A stretch of DNA of 64,000 nt, taken from NCBI GenBank assembly GCA_004123355.1, contig SCHM01000004.1:7591017-7655016 (forward strand), given 5' to 3'. Made by a program: the position numbers and the translations under genes. Of the stretch, positions 1 through 11,890 are shown piece by piece; the stretch's first letter is position 1; each line of letters starts with the position of its first letter. The DNA is from Amphirosellinia nigrospora. Taxonomy: Eukaryota > Ascomycota > Sordariomycetes > Xylariales > Xylariaceae. The notes beneath the pieces are model-generated. The model did no database searches and was not told where the DNA came from. It saw nothing but the letters and a program-made list of their open reading frames with translations.

Positions 1-1118
1 TCAGTACAGACGATATTCTCGAGCTCTATTGAGGAAATGGTGAGTTCTAACTACCGATCGAACCAAATATGAAAGTCTAATTTCGATTACAATCAAAGAA
101 CCAAAAGGAGCGCGACTTACGGCAATCATTCCAGGACCAAATCAAAGGCACATCCGGCGCGCACGCCATGAAGGTCGGAGACGTGATTCACAAGGCGGTT
201 GCAAAAGCGGCGAAGGCTCTGACAGAGATGAAGGATATACGAGGTGAACTCAACATGATTAGATCAGTTGCTCTGACCCAGCAACGTGTGTGGAACCAAT
301 TGTTCGACCAACCTGTTGGCCATGGCGAGCAGTCCGATAATCGTCAGAACAGAGATTCTTGGACGAGTACGGATCCAACGTATGTGCTGGGCCGGATCCA
401 AGCCCTGCTTGAATTTGCTCAGGAGACGGAGAAAAATGTAGGCAGCCTTCTTTAGCCGCCCTCCCAACTATTCAAATCTAATATAACTTATAGGTCGAGT
501 CGATTCAGGACCTGCGTATGAATCATCTCAGCCTACACGCGGCCGAGAATGCGATAAAACAAGGCCAAACCGTCATGGTCTTCACCGTCGTAACGGTCAT
601 ATTTGTGAGTGCCACCGGCATCTATATTCCGCTTGCTCTTCTCCATAAAAAGTAAAATAACGAAGATAACGAAAACAAGATTTCAACTGAAATGTCCAGT
701 AAACTCAACGTGTCCTTACTAACTTGCATTGAACTTCAAGACGCCGCTCTCGTTTCTCACTTCTCTGTTTGCACTAAATATTTCGGTATTTCCACATTCA
801 GGAGAGGATCTACTTTGCCAGCCCGGATGGGTCTTCGGTATCTTGTGTAAGCGCCCCGTGCCTATTCCACCTAGAGAGAACAATGCCTTCTAATGATGGA
901 ATGAACTAGTTGGCACTCTTGTGGGATTCTGCTTTATCGTATGGGCCGCGGTGAAGATCAGCAAGCCTCGATTACTACACAGCTTTCGGAATGTACAGCC
1001 ACAGGGCACTGATGGGGATGCATCGCTAGCGCAGGGGGAACAAGTTGTGGTGCAAGACTCCGAACCGCAAAATCAGATTAAACCCCCGGGCTATAAGATG
1101 GGAACACAACTAACGTAG
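1..1118 (+). CDS. CorA-like two-TM membrane protein, C-terminal part
   Basis: This is the 3' end of a gene that starts left of the window. I read exons 1-39, 135-437, 494-604, 741-846 and 910-1118, with GT-AG introns and frames that join without conflict. The product has a helical soluble stretch, then a conserved amphipathic helix with many Q/A/E residues (exon 494-604). This runs into a first membrane segment (VMVFTVVTVIF then TPLSFLTSLFALN), a short loop and a second membrane segment (GTLVGFCFIVWAAV), followed by a polar tail. That order is typical of the fungal CorA-like Mg2+ transporter domain found at the C-terminus of many ankyrin or hypothetical proteins. The canonical GMN motif is not present; SLFALN stands in its place, so ion transport is uncertain. 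Membrane location follows from the two hydrophobic segments. Confidence 0.7.
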
Positions 1119-1981
1119 AGCAGCGATACGTCGGCTGGAGCTGGAATGGCCAATGGTGGCAGAACCATTTGCGGGCCAGGCGGGGTTTGCCATGTGGGAA
1201 CTTGAAATAAATACCTACCTAGTTTGTGTCGTTACCAGGCAAGATGTCGGAGATCATATTAGGTGCTTAACTACCTAGGTAGGTAGGTACTTAGGAAAGC
1301 CTGGTATCGAGACTCGGGAGGTGGAAGACTGCCCGGCGTTAGCACTACCACCTGATGGATACTTGATATCCGAGATGTCGTTCCACAGGCCTAAAGAAGC
1401 ACTTAGTTTTCCTTCACTTAACTACTAGCGATAGGTTTCATTGGTGGTTTTTCCCCTTCGAGCTTATACTTTTTAATACTGACAAGAAGACTTCTGTTTT
1501 ATTCAATCATACCTCTTTCGCTAGAAACTCAAGCATTCCGTACTTACTGCACTAGGAAAAAAGCTAAGGTAGGGGATAAAAAGTGGTTGTATCTAAGTAG
1601 GTAGTTCTGAAGACTTACACTTAGTACTAAGTACTGCGTGTGGGAGTTCATTTATAGTGCTGGATGACCCACATCATACCCACATCATACCCACACCCGA
1701 TCTGTCTGGTCTAGGTCTAGCGTAGCTCCGACCTGCTGCCAGATGACATCGATCCCCTTGATGATACCGACTTGTCTTATACTTGTACGTATGTCAACCT
1801 ACCTTAGACTCAACTACCAATATGCGTTCTACAAGCTATTAACAGAATTGCAGAACACAAAATTGGCCTGTGTCTTGTCTTTTCCCGTCTTACGACGCCT
1901 CTCAGCCTACTCTACATCACATATAGTCCATGACGACCCGGCCGGCCTAACAACGGGTGCTTCGCATGGGTGCTGGCCGCC
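1119..1981. other. Intergenic region upstream of VPS39
   Basis: No gene is supported here. The stretch holds several copies of the TACCTA/TAGGTA word (around 1,218, 1,276-1,290 and 1,595) and a short direct repeat of an ACCCACATCAT unit near 1,667-1,695. It must contain the VPS39 promoter. I see no convincing TATA box. Confidence 0.6.
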
Positions 1982-4900
1982 ATGCTCTCCGCATTCACAG
2001 CTCGCCCCATCATCGAGCTGAAGCAGCGAGACAAGACCAGGATCGAGACCATCTTGGCTCATGGTATGGTCTGCCCACACCCCGTCAGGAAACAAGAACA
2101 AAAACAAAAACAAAAACAGAAACAAGTGCAAGCGGACGAAGCATAGACATAAACTGACCGTATCTACGAATCAGGCGACCGCGTTTTCGTCGGCCTCAAT
2201 ACCGGTGCCCTCCGTATCTACCGCCTGAGCGAGCTGCCGACAGAGCAGAGAGAGCCTTCCAATGGTGGCACCTCGTCTCTGCCCAACAGCCAGCCCGCCG
2301 CTGCTACCGAACAGACCGAGTCGCAACCCCCCAGGAAGCCCACTGATCTGCTACGGGAGGTCGACCGGTTCTCGACCCGCGCCATCGATCAGCTCGCCAT
2401 CATCAAAGAAGCCAACACGCTCGTCTCGCTCTCCAACTATCACATCTCCCTCCACGACCTGCAGACCTATGAACTAATCGAGACCATCCCGCGCACCAAA
2501 AATGCCACCTGCTTCGCCGTCACCAGCAATATCGTCAAGGACGCTGCCACCGGCATTCCCGAGATCATCAGCCGCCTCGCCGTCGCCGTCAAAAGGCGTC
2601 TATTGCTATGGAGCTGGCACGAGAGCGAGCTCCACGACGACATCACCGAGGTTGTGCTGCCTGAAGCTATTCGAACCGTCACTTGGGCCAGCGCAACTAA
2701 GGTCGTATGTGGTATGAATGCGGGCTATGTGCTAGTCGATGTCACCACCTCCGAGACCCAAGAAATCGCAGGAGTCGGCGGCGCTACTGCTGGTGGGCAA
2801 GGGAGTCGTTTTGGTGCTGCGAGTATGGGTTACATGGGCTTGGGCGGCTTCGTGCCCAAGCCGCTTGCTGCGCGATTGGCAGAGGGTGAGATGCTGCTTG
2901 CCAAAGATGTCCACTCGCTCTTTATCGACACGGATGGGAAGCCGCTTGAGAAGCGCCAGGTCCCCTGGCTGAGTGCGCCCGAGAGTATCGGATATAGCTA
3001 CCCATACATCCTCGCTCTCCAGCCCCCGACCAAGGGCTCCCTCGAGGTTCGCAGCCCCGAGACACTTAACCTCCTCCAGACCATTGAACTTGCGGGGGCC
3101 GCTCAACTACATTTCCCGCCACCCACTGTCAGCCTCGCCCATGCAGGAAAGGGCTTTCACATTAGCAGCGACCGAGTAGTCTGGAAGATGGATGCTACAG
3201 ATTATGATACCCAGGTGCAGGAGCTCATCGAGAAAGCCCAGTATGACGAGGCCGTTAGCGTTCTAGGTATGCTGGAGGATGCGCTGCTGAAGGATAAGGT
3301 CGGAACGATGCGCGAGGTGAAAATGCTTAAAGCAGAAGCCCTCTTCAAACAGAGAAAATTTCGACAGAGCTTGGACTTGTTCAACGAAGACGACGTGCAT
3401 GCCCCGCCAGAGAGAGTTCTCAGGTTATACCCGAGAGTCATTGCTGGCGAGTTGTCGGTTGATGGCCAGCAGGAGGACACAACGGACGACGATGACAATG
3501 AAGAGGTGGAAGACGGTGGCGGCGCCAATGGTGATAAAGGACCAAAGGTCGATACTACCGCCGATGCTACCTCGGTGTTCAAGGCGCCTGGAACGGGGGG
3601 GTTTGCCAAATATTGGATGGGCGGCGGTCACCGTAAAACTGATTCCGATGTGGCTTCTATCGCATCCTCGAAACTCGGCGGCATGGATAACGATGATGCG
3701 GCCAGCATCAAACCGAAAGCCAAGGGCTCAGAAGGCGCCGGGCCTCTGGAAGGGAAAGAATTGACCAAGGCGGTTCGCGAGCTAAACAGCTTCCTAGCCG
3801 GTACCAGAGCCCGTCTTCAACGAGTAATCGACCCAGAAACCGGCAAACTGCGGCCCCGGAAAGCCACGCCAGGCTTGGCTCACTCGCTCAGCATGGATGA
3901 GAACCTAGATGCACTGCTCACAGGAACTCACTCCGACGATGATGAGCAGCTAGAACAAAAACTTCAACGCACCTTTACTTTAGTTGATACGACCTTGTTC
4001 CGGGGTTATATGTTTTGCCAGCCGTCTCTGGCTCCGTCGCTGTTCCGCATTCCAAACTTTTGTGACCCAGCCGTCGTCAACGAGAAGCTCCTCGAGCATA
4101 ACCGGTATAACGAGCTAGTCGATTTCTTCTACGGAAAAAAGCTCCACCGAGACGCTCTGACGCTGCTTCGGAAGTTTGGCAACGTGGCTATCGATGGAGA
4201 GACTACCAAACTCAAGGTCAATGGACATGATGAGGCTGAAGTCGAAATCCCCGAGCAGCTCCGTGGACCTCAGAGGACGGTTGGCTATCTTCAAAGCTTA
4301 CCGCCCGAGATGATGGATCTCATCTTGGAGTTCGCCGATTGGGTTCTCAGGCGGGATTCCGCACTAGGAATGGAAGTGTTCCTCGCTGATAGCGAGAACG
4401 CCGAGACCCTTCCACGGGAGAAGGTGATCAACTACCTGAGGGAAATCAACGCCGATCTAGAAATACAATATCTTGAACATATCATTGGCGAGTTAGGAGA
4501 TGGGACACCGAATTCCACAATCGATTAGTAGAGTTGCTCATCACCTCTCTCAAAGACAACAAGGATCGAGATAACAAATGGGAGGAGAGGTTACACAAGT
4601 TGGTCGACTTTCTTAAGGAGAGTCGTCAATACGGTTGTACCCGGGCTTTTGGCATGATCCCTCGAGACGGTATGTCTATATGGGCTAGTATAACGGTTTC
4701 CCATGGGAGTTGCTAATACGACAGGTAGATCCGGCGTTTTACGAGGTCCAGGCCGTGGTGCTCAGTAACATGGGCAACCATAAGCAAGCGCTTGAGATAT
4801 ACGTCTTCAAGATGCAGGACTACGTCAAAGCAGAAGAGTAGGTTTCATTTTCCCATTCTGGCAAAGGCGGAAATTGCTAATACAACCCAGATACTGTAAT

Positions 4901-5463
4901 CATGTCCACGCGCTGCCTAGCGAACAGCGCGACTCTGCAGATGCCTCTGCCGTCGATCAGGACGACGCGGGTAGTTCGACATCTATCTACCACACACTAT
5001 TATCTCTATATCTTACCCCCCATCACCGCATAAGCCGAACCTAGAGCCGGCCTTGTCCCTCCTCTCGAGGCACGGCTCTCGCTTACCGGCGACCTCGACA
5101 CTGTCGCTCATACCCGACACGCTCCCCGTGGCGGAGTTGGCATCCTATTTCCGCGGAAGGATACGCGCGGCCAACAGCGTGGTGTCGGAGACGCGCATCG
5201 TCGAGGCTCTCCGGAAAACGCAACTCGTCGACACGCAGGCACGCCTACTGCTGGGCGACGGGGGCCAGGGAGGACGCAATAGAAGGGTGGTTATTCCCGA
5301 GGAACGGGTGTGTGGCGTCTGCCATAAACGACTCGGGAACAGCGTCGTCGCCGTGCTGCCGGATAATAGCGTGGTGCACTACGGATGTCTCGGGAGAGGC
5401 GGGGGTCGGAGTTCGAGTCGTTCGCGCGTTGCGGGGTCGTGGGGAGGACGGGTTGATGGGTAG
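1982..5463 (+). CDS. VPS39: Vam6/Vps39, HOPS tethering-complex subunit
   Basis: The product is the HOPS subunit that tethers vacuolar/late endosomal membranes before Rab7 (Ypt7)-dependent fusion. Exons are 1982-2063, 2175-4669, 4729-4837 and 4891-5463. The N-terminal citron-homology beta-propeller covers roughly the first 330 residues, with a polar insert. A Vps39-type helical domain starts near residue 620 (window ~3,980), and the zinc-binding-like Vps39 C-terminal domain carries CGVC and HYGC near window 5,310-5,390. The ATG at 1982 opens MLSAFTARPIIELKQRD, a family-typical start. The frame is lost at about 4,508 (ACACCGAATTC reads correctly with one more G) and about 5,020 (a C-run one base short). 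Restoring two bases gives 1,086 residues, close to yeast Vam6 (1,049). Both look like assembly under-calls. An acidic, Ser-rich insert near 3,470-3,720 is probably disordered. Intron 1 holds an (AAAAAC)n tract. Confidence 0.88.
2095..2125. repeat. Hexanucleotide microsatellite in VPS39 intron 1
   Basis: A short run of AACAAA/AAAAAC units lies inside the first intron of the Vps39 gene. It does not disturb the splice sites at 2064 and 2173-2174. Confidence 0.7.
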
Positions 5464-5859
5464 GAGGATTGCATTGATCGCATTTGCATTGGAGCTTTGG
5501 TTTTGCGGTGTTGGGAATACCCGTTGCGATTCGTATCGTGATTTAGTGTTACCGTATATTATCACCTTGGTGCTGAAGATGTATGTATATGCTACTTTCG
5601 AAGGGTTGTGATGCCTCTGGTGGGAGTGCGCTTTTTGTTGTGGTTCGGGATCTGGGTCTCGACGGATCGATCATTTGCTACTTTGGCCCGTCGATCGTTC
5701 AATCGTTCCATGTCACCCGGTCGCAGTAAGGTAGTTGGTATTTCGTCTTCGGACCCTCGCGAATAAAATAATCGCTCCCCCCCTTGTCCTGGCCCCAACT
5801 CGCGCAGCCCCATTCTCTTCCAGGCACATCAAACGCTTGGTCGAGTTTTCATTTTCGCC
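5464..5859. other. Intergenic region between convergent VPS39 and GON7
   Basis: This is a tail-to-tail spacer that should carry both 3' untranslated regions. No further gene or repeat is supported. Confidence 0.5.
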
Positions 5860-6225
5860 TCAATCGTCGTCGTCCCCGGGGACTTCCTCGCCATAATTCT
5901 CCTCCTCGGCAACTTCGTCGGCGACCTCGCCCTTCTTGTTCCCGGCGACTCCCACGCCCCCCTTATCATCCTTATCCGTCGAGGTGCCCTGGGCGCGCGC
6001 GATGTCCTCCTCCATCCGCGCTGTGAGTGTCGTGTTGATGGTCCCCTGGAGGGCGATGGTCGCGGCGCGCAGGGCGGATAAGTAGCTTGTCTTTGAGGCG
6101 ACGGATATCGGGGACTGGGATGTTGGGAGCGATAGGGGAGCGGAGGAGATGGTGTGTGATTGAGGGTGGGTTGGGGACGTGTAGGTTGCTTTTAGGTGGA
6201 CTGTTTTGGACTCTTGGGGTGACAT
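5860..6225 (-). CDS. GON7: Gon7-like subunit of the EKC/KEOPS complex
   Basis: A 121-residue protein, uninterrupted and without introns. It starts at 6,223-6,225 with MSPQESKTVHLKATYTSP and has the pattern of fungal Gon7: an ATYTSP start, a small hydrophobic linker, a Ser-Tyr-Leu-Ala-Leu-Arg core (KTSYLSALRAA), a helix ending in TARMEEDIARAQ, and a long acidic disordered tail. Gon7 is the small fungal subunit of EKC/KEOPS, which makes the t6A modification at position 37 of ANN-decoding tRNAs. The yeast protein is 123 residues, so the length fits. The gene converges on VPS39 and diverges from the aminopeptidase gene. The C-terminal third (EEENYGEEVPGDDDD) is unstructured and expected to vary. 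Confidence 0.82.
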   Translation of the reverse strand: MSPQESKTVHLKATYTSPTHPQSHTISSAPLSLPTSQSPISVASKTSYLSALRAATIALQGTINTTLTARMEEDIARAQGTSTDKDDKGGVGVAGNKKGEVADEVAEEENYGEEVPGDDDD

Positions 6226-7306
6226 TTTGAGGTGTTACGTGGGTTTGTTTTACTATGTTAGATTTGTGGTCTGGTGGAAGGGGAAGGGGAAGGGGTGAAT
6301 AGTGGTGAAGATTTGGGCTGTTTGTTGTTGATGAAGTGAGTGAAGTGAAGTGGGATGGACAAGTTGTGGTGGGGTAGATTTCTTATGGTGGGGGCAGCTA
6401 GCTGATCTCGTCCAGGGTAGGTAAGCAGAGCATGGAGACTTTTGATACTTCTGAAGGTTGTTTTTGATATGCGATAACCTTAGTTGCCAGCTCATGAGAT
6501 TAATTTTATACACAAGGTTTCTACCATGTTTTAAGCCATGTCCTCCAAGACAACTCATCATCATTGTGAGCGTTGCAAAATGGAGGTGAGAAACGACGAT
6601 TAGGATCAGAACCAGGTTTTCACTGTAGGAGTCGCTAACTTCTCACTTTTTAGACACCCGCCTTTGAGACGGATACGGCAGTCATTATTGTTTGACAGCA
6701 AATTTCCCTTGGCCAGTCACTTCGCTAAACCAGTTTCGTATCATACTATCAAGTAAAAAACAGCGGCGATTTCCGAGCGGGAACAATCTGAACTGCTCAC
6801 TCTCGCCTAGCGTCTAACAGCTGGGAAGCATGCCGACCAAAAATCAATCACCAGGGAGGTCGCCACGTAAGTAATGCCACTCTCCGACCCGACCGTGAGC
6901 GCGGTTGGCGTATCATGCTGGACGATAAGAGACCTGCTTGGCAAGGCTTGGCCGCGCGCTGCCCCGTGCCAAAAATACTTCCCAAGTGCCGGATTGGAGT
7001 CTGAAGTTGTACTGGGAAACATCACTATGCCAACTTGGGCAGGCCGTGCAAATGCCGAGACGGACTTCAAGAGATCCCTAAATAAGAAGGCGATGGATAT
7101 CAGTGCCTCCAAATACGAGCGTGATTGCATGAGGCTCAGGGTTAACAAATGTATAAATGGGACGACGCCAGCGTACAGTGTCGTAAGAGGGGAAGTGCTT
7201 GTTGTCTCGTTCGTGATATCTCACCCTTGATTTGGCCTGATTAGTCGGACTTTTTCTCCTACCTCCTCCTCTTTAAAGAACCGTGTGACAGGAAGAAGAC
7301 TTCATC
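6226..7306. other. Divergent intergenic region, GON7 and aminopeptidase promoters
   Basis: Short open frames occur on both strands but none resembles a known family or shows a coherent splice pattern. TATAAATG at about 7,150-7,157 lies some 155 bp before the aminopeptidase start and is a reasonable TATA element. A TGAAGTGAGTGAAG-type repeat lies near 6,330. Confidence 0.45.
7150..7157 (+). promoter_or_regulatory. Possible TATA element of the aminopeptidase gene
   Basis: TATAAATG lies about 150 bp upstream of the chosen start codon. It is the only such match close to the gene. The distance allows a 5' leader of about 120 bases. Confidence 0.35.
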
Positions 7307-8829
7307 ATGGTAGGCTTTTCGCGACTGGCGGTCCTGGGGCTGTTCTCCCTCTGGCGCTCGCCGCTGTTCGTTCCGAACCTAGACCCATTCTCAGCAAATC
7401 CGCCGAACTACGGCTCGTCAAGACATCTGAGGAGGACCCAGGAACATGGATGACTGAGGATGAGAAGTTCGAGAAGCTGATATCAAAACGTATCGGCTTC
7501 ATGGATATCACAGATACCATGGTACGTTCCCATGAGCAGCCAGAGATCAGAGTCTCACAGGCCAAAACAGGAACTTGAGGCTATGGGCGCCGCCAGAAAG
7601 GCACAGCAGAAGGCAGCGGCCGCGTTCCCCTCGGGACCAAGCCACCAGACGCAGGCCAACACTCTGATCAAGAACGTCAAGCAGAGCAACCTCGAGTCGT
7701 GGACCAACACCCTGGCCGACTTCTATAACCGGTACTACAAAGGCTCCTACGCGACGACGAGCGCCTCGTGGATGCTCGACACGGTCAAGAGCGTGGCCGC
7801 GGCCAACTCGGCCATCAAGGTGAAGCAGTTCGCGCACTCGTATAGCCAGCCTAGCGTTATCGCCACCATCCCGGGGTCCTCTGCTCAGGTGATTATTGTC
7901 TCGGCGCACTATGATTCTATTGGTAGTACTACTTCTGGTCGGGCTCCTGGTGCTGACGACAATGCCTCTGTGAGTGCCTTCGCCTTCGTCGATGCGAAGT
8001 GAAACGGAGGCTGACAAGGTCATCTATCAGGGCGTTGTTGTCGTCCTCGAGGCACTTCGGGTTCTCGCCGAGGGGAAGTATGCCCCGGCAAATACGCTCG
8101 AGTTCCACTTCTATTCAGGTCCGTCCCATCTCGATATCAACACCCCGGTCCTTACCTACCTCCATAGTCGGGCGAAATGAAGCCACCTTGGCGTTAATTA
8201 CGACGAGGACGCGATGGCGGCCTGTGTTTGCTGACGTGAAAGTCTCTAGGCGAGGAAGGGGGCCTTCTCGGCTCACGCGACGTCTTCAACTCATACGTCA
8301 GTAGCGGCGTCGATGTTCTCGCCGTCATGAATCAGGACATGACGGGCTTCTCGCCCAACAACGTGATCGCCGTGTTCAGCGACTACGGCGACTCGAGCTT
8401 GATTGCCTTCATCAAGACGCTCGTGCCCGTCTACACCAGCCTGCCGGTATCGACGGATCGTTGTGGGTATGGATGCAGTGACCAGTAAGTTGCCTCTTAC
8501 TCCGCCGTTCCACCCAATCTCGTTTCGTGTTGGGCTAGTATTAATGGGATTTCAATTCACTATAGTGCTTCGGCCTATTCTGCGGGTTACCCTGCTGCAT
8601 ATGTCTGTGACGAAAACATCCGCGACTCCTCGCCGTACATCCACTCGGCCCAAGACACTGTCTCGACCGTCAGCTTCCCGCACGTCCTGGAGCACGCAAA
8701 GGTAAGCACCAATTCACTACGATCCTGCCACGTTAGAAAAGGAAAGAGAGAGAAAAGAAGTTACGTAATTGCTGATATCATTTTTTCTAGTTGACTGTGG
8801 GCTTCCTCGTCGAGGCTTCGTACTTCTAG
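7307..8829 (+). CDS. Secreted M28 family leucine aminopeptidase
   Basis: This is an M28 zinc aminopeptidase of the fungal secreted Lap1 type, which removes N-terminal residues from peptides outside the cell. Exons are 7307-7521, 7571-7969, 8031-8118, 8250-8484, 8566-8701 and 8791-8829, all GT-AG. Metal-binding and catalytic motifs are intact: SAHYDS (His), GADDNAS (bridging Asp), YSGEEGGLLG (Glu-Glu), MNQDMTG (Asp) and the late His in the SDHASAYS block. The N-terminus starts MVGFSRLAVLGLFSL, a good signal peptide, but that frame does not continue into ALAAVRSEPRP and the propeptide. One extra base near 7,350 joins them, and the total is then 370 residues, as expected for the family. An upstream ATG at 7,285 is in frame with the body but gives a poor signal sequence. 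I treat the break as an under-call, though a real loss of secretion cannot be excluded. Confidence 0.85.
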
Positions 8830-9599
8830 GCGAATCAGGGGCATGATCGAGATGATGGCTTTACTTGAACTTTATTTGAAAATCTGTCAGACTAATCAGG
8901 AAGGCGATCGGTTTGACTAGGTTGTAAGAGTCTTAACTCATCCTCTTGTGCGCCCGAGACGAGGTAATGACTGATCGAAGTATCCGTCGGTCTTTATGAC
9001 AATCAATGTTACCTCCATAGTGGAAGTAGATGATTCTTATGTTTTCTACTTGCCGACGCCAGTTAACTTGTTGAGCTGTGATTTTTCGTCGTCCGCCTCA
9101 TATTGGTATAACCAAAGGGAGTGGCCTAGGTTAATACGTAATCATGTTCGAGGTCGTGCACGATAATATCTTCTCGATACAATTCGCTGTTAATCATCCT
9201 AGGTATGACATATGAAAAACAAGAGATAAGGAGAACAAGAAGAGAAACAATAGATTATTCGTGCCCTTTAAAAACCACTTAAAGAGTTATACGTCATATG
9301 TATCAGTTTCAGCTAAAGCCAGGACATCACAAAGCAAATTCACAATGCCTATTATTCCTTTACATTCCAATAGCATGATTTAAATCGACTTTTTACCCCA
9401 AGCAGCTTCTCATTTTCCTATTAACTTAGTAAAATCGCCTAGAGCACCCTTCTTCCTCTTAAAATAATCGCGGTCTCGATCTTCAACGCGCTAACAAAAT
9501 CCAATATCTGAGTCTCCGAGGCCAGGTAAGCGCTTTCAATACCTACTTAAACAACGCAATCCTTGTGTATACCTACGTAACCCTTTCAGATACACACAC
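8830..9599. other. Intergenic region before the AT-rich block
   Basis: No gene or repeat could be supported. Base composition is still normal and then drifts toward AT before 9,600. Confidence 0.5.
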
Positions 9600-9809
9600 A
9601 TGGGTTGCATCGTCAGCAAAGACGGCAAGAAGATGACTGGAGAGTGCCAGGAGCCGTCTCGGAAGAGGCAGAAGAAGCAGAAGTCCCGAAAACCCCAAAA
9701 CACCCCCGATCCCCGGCTCCCGGTCATGAGTGAGAAGGAACTAGTAGCCATCCTAAGCAACCGGTTATGTATACGCCCGTCTCCCATTCTTAAGCTCCCG
9801 GAGGCATAA
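9600..9809 (+). CDS. Short ORF with an N-terminal MGC acylation signature, probably truncated
   Basis: A 69-codon frame starts MGCIVSKDGKK. Met-Gly-Cys with Ser at position 6 is the pattern for N-myristoylation followed by palmitoylation. A strongly basic stretch (SRKRQKKQKSRK) follows, which could be a second membrane anchor or a nuclear signal. I recognise no family. The frame stops within a few bases of the abrupt start of the AT-rich block, so it may be the first exon of a gene cut by a repeat insertion. It may equally be a chance ORF; no splice pattern decides. Confidence 0.25.
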   Translation: MGCIVSKDGKKMTGECQEPSRKRQKKQKSRKPQNTPDPRLPVMSEKELVAILSNRLCIRPSPILKLPEA

Positions 9810-11589
9810 TTTGCTATTTTAAGTAAGATCTTAGCTTTAAAAATATGTTTTTAAAGCTTTAAAGATATATTTCTAGAACTATTAAGTTAATATATATATT
9901 TAAACATTTTTTTTGTTTTTACTAAGTTTAAAATCAGAATTAAGAAACTAAAGCTTTTAAAAACCCTAAAAAAATTATTAGCTAAATTAAATATATTTTA
10001 AGCATTTATTATATTAACCGTAGCTTATTATTTATTCCGGAATAAAAATAATAATAAAATAATTATATTTATATATAATATTTATTACGAAAATAATATT
10101 TTAAATAAATAGTCCGCCTAATAATAGTTATCGATATTATACTAATAGAAAATTAATACTTATAATTAAACGTTTAGCTAGTTTTTTTATCGAAATTTAA
10201 AATATTATATAATTTTTTCGTTTAATATAGTTTTATAAAAGCAGGTTTTTATATAGCTAAAAATAATATATATTAACGTTAAAATAATTAAATATAGTAT
10301 GTTTTTTATAGCTATTATAATATTTATTGTTTAAGCTTTATATTTTGCTAAAAAAAAAAACGTTTATTAATTTGTTTTTTTAGCAGTTATATATTTTTTT
10401 TAATAAATAATTAATAATAATAACGCTTAAATTATTAGCTACTATTTATCGATTATATAACGTTTTAATTTTATAAAAATTTTTTATTAAATTTATTATA
10501 TTATAAACTATAGTAAAAAAAAAGCAATATAGTCCGCTTTAAAAATATTTTTTAATAATATAAAGTTTAATCGAACTTATAATTTTATATTAAAATATAT
10601 AATATATTTTTAAAAAAAAGCAAAAATTAATATTAAACTAAAAAAATTTTTTTATAAAAAATAAATATATAAAAATAAATTAATATTATTATAAAAAAAA
10701 AATAATACTAAGTTTTTTAAAATAAAAAATATAATAATTATATATTCGATTTTAAAGCTTTTTTTTAAATATTAATCGATTTATTTAATATAATTTTATA
10801 AACGCCGAACTAGCTATTTATAAAAATAGCTTAAAATAAAAAAATTTCTTTATTTTTAAAAAATAAAAATCCGTACGCTATAAACTATAAAAACTAAAAA
10901 TAATCTATATTAGCTAAAAATTGTTTTAAATTTAGTTATAACGCTAATAATATAGTTTTAAAGTTTATAAAATAATAAAAATAAAAAAATATTATAAATA
11001 TCGCGCTTTTATTATTTAAATTATTAAAAAAATAAATAATAACTCCGAAAAAAATAACGATTTAAAATATATAAAATTAATAATTAGCTATTTTATTTAA
11101 GCTAAAAAATTATTTATTTTAAATATTTTATATAATAAACTAAAAAGTTTTTAGAAAACTTTTAAAAATACCGCTAATAAATAAATATATATAATATTTT
11201 AAATATTTTTTTTTTAAAAGCGCCTTTAATAAATCGAAAGCTTTTATTAAATTAAAATAATATTAAAATCTATTTTATTAATAATAGATTTATAATCTTA
11301 ATAAAAAATTAATAACGGAAAAATATAATAATAAAGTTTTAGTTTATAATAGCTATAAAATCGAGCTAAAATTTTAATAAAAAATATTAAAATTAAAAAA
11401 ATATTTTTATAAGTTTTAAAAAATAAATACTATTAATTTATATTTTTAAGCATTATATAAAGCTAAAAATTTTTTAAACTTAAATATTAGCTAAAAAAAT
11501 AGTTAATATTATAGCTTAAAAATAAATTAATTATTAGTTTAATAATTTTTTAGTATTTTATAAAATATTTTTTATTAAAACTTTTTATT

Positions 11590-11890
11590 AATTTTTATAA
11601 AATAAACTTTTATTATTAAATTATTTTTATAACTTTATATAATTATATAATTATATATAAAAAGTTTTTTATTTAATTAGTTTTTAATTTTTATTTTTAG
11701 TACTAATTAATTAATAAAATATAAATATTAACTATTAAAATATTTACTATATATTATTAAACTAATTTATATTATAAAATAAAAAACTTTTTATATAATT
11801 AAATAGTTATATAAAACTTATAAAAATAACTTTATTAATTTTCCGTATAATAATAAATATTTATATTTTATTTTTATAAAATTTATAAAG
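11590..11890. repeat. Inverted-repeat element, close pair of arms
   Basis: The arm at about 11,590-11,735 is the reverse complement of the one at about 11,760-11,890, with a short spacer. Both share words such as TAATTAAATAAAAAACTTT and ATAATAATAAATATTTATA. The shape is that of a miniature inverted-repeat element or folded-back transposon end. Related arms occur at 14,100-14,275 and 24,770-24,925. RIP has blurred the ends, so exact limits and target duplications cannot be given. Confidence 0.5.

Noticed and set aside
4509-5021. VPS39 as a pseudogene
   Set aside because: Only two single-base losses interrupt over 3.2 kb of otherwise conserved coding sequence, with all introns intact, and the same defect recurs in six other conserved genes.
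6874-7230. Open frame of 118 codons before the aminopeptidase
   Set aside because: It overlaps a similar-length frame on the opposite strand and the likely promoter. No domain or splice context supports it.
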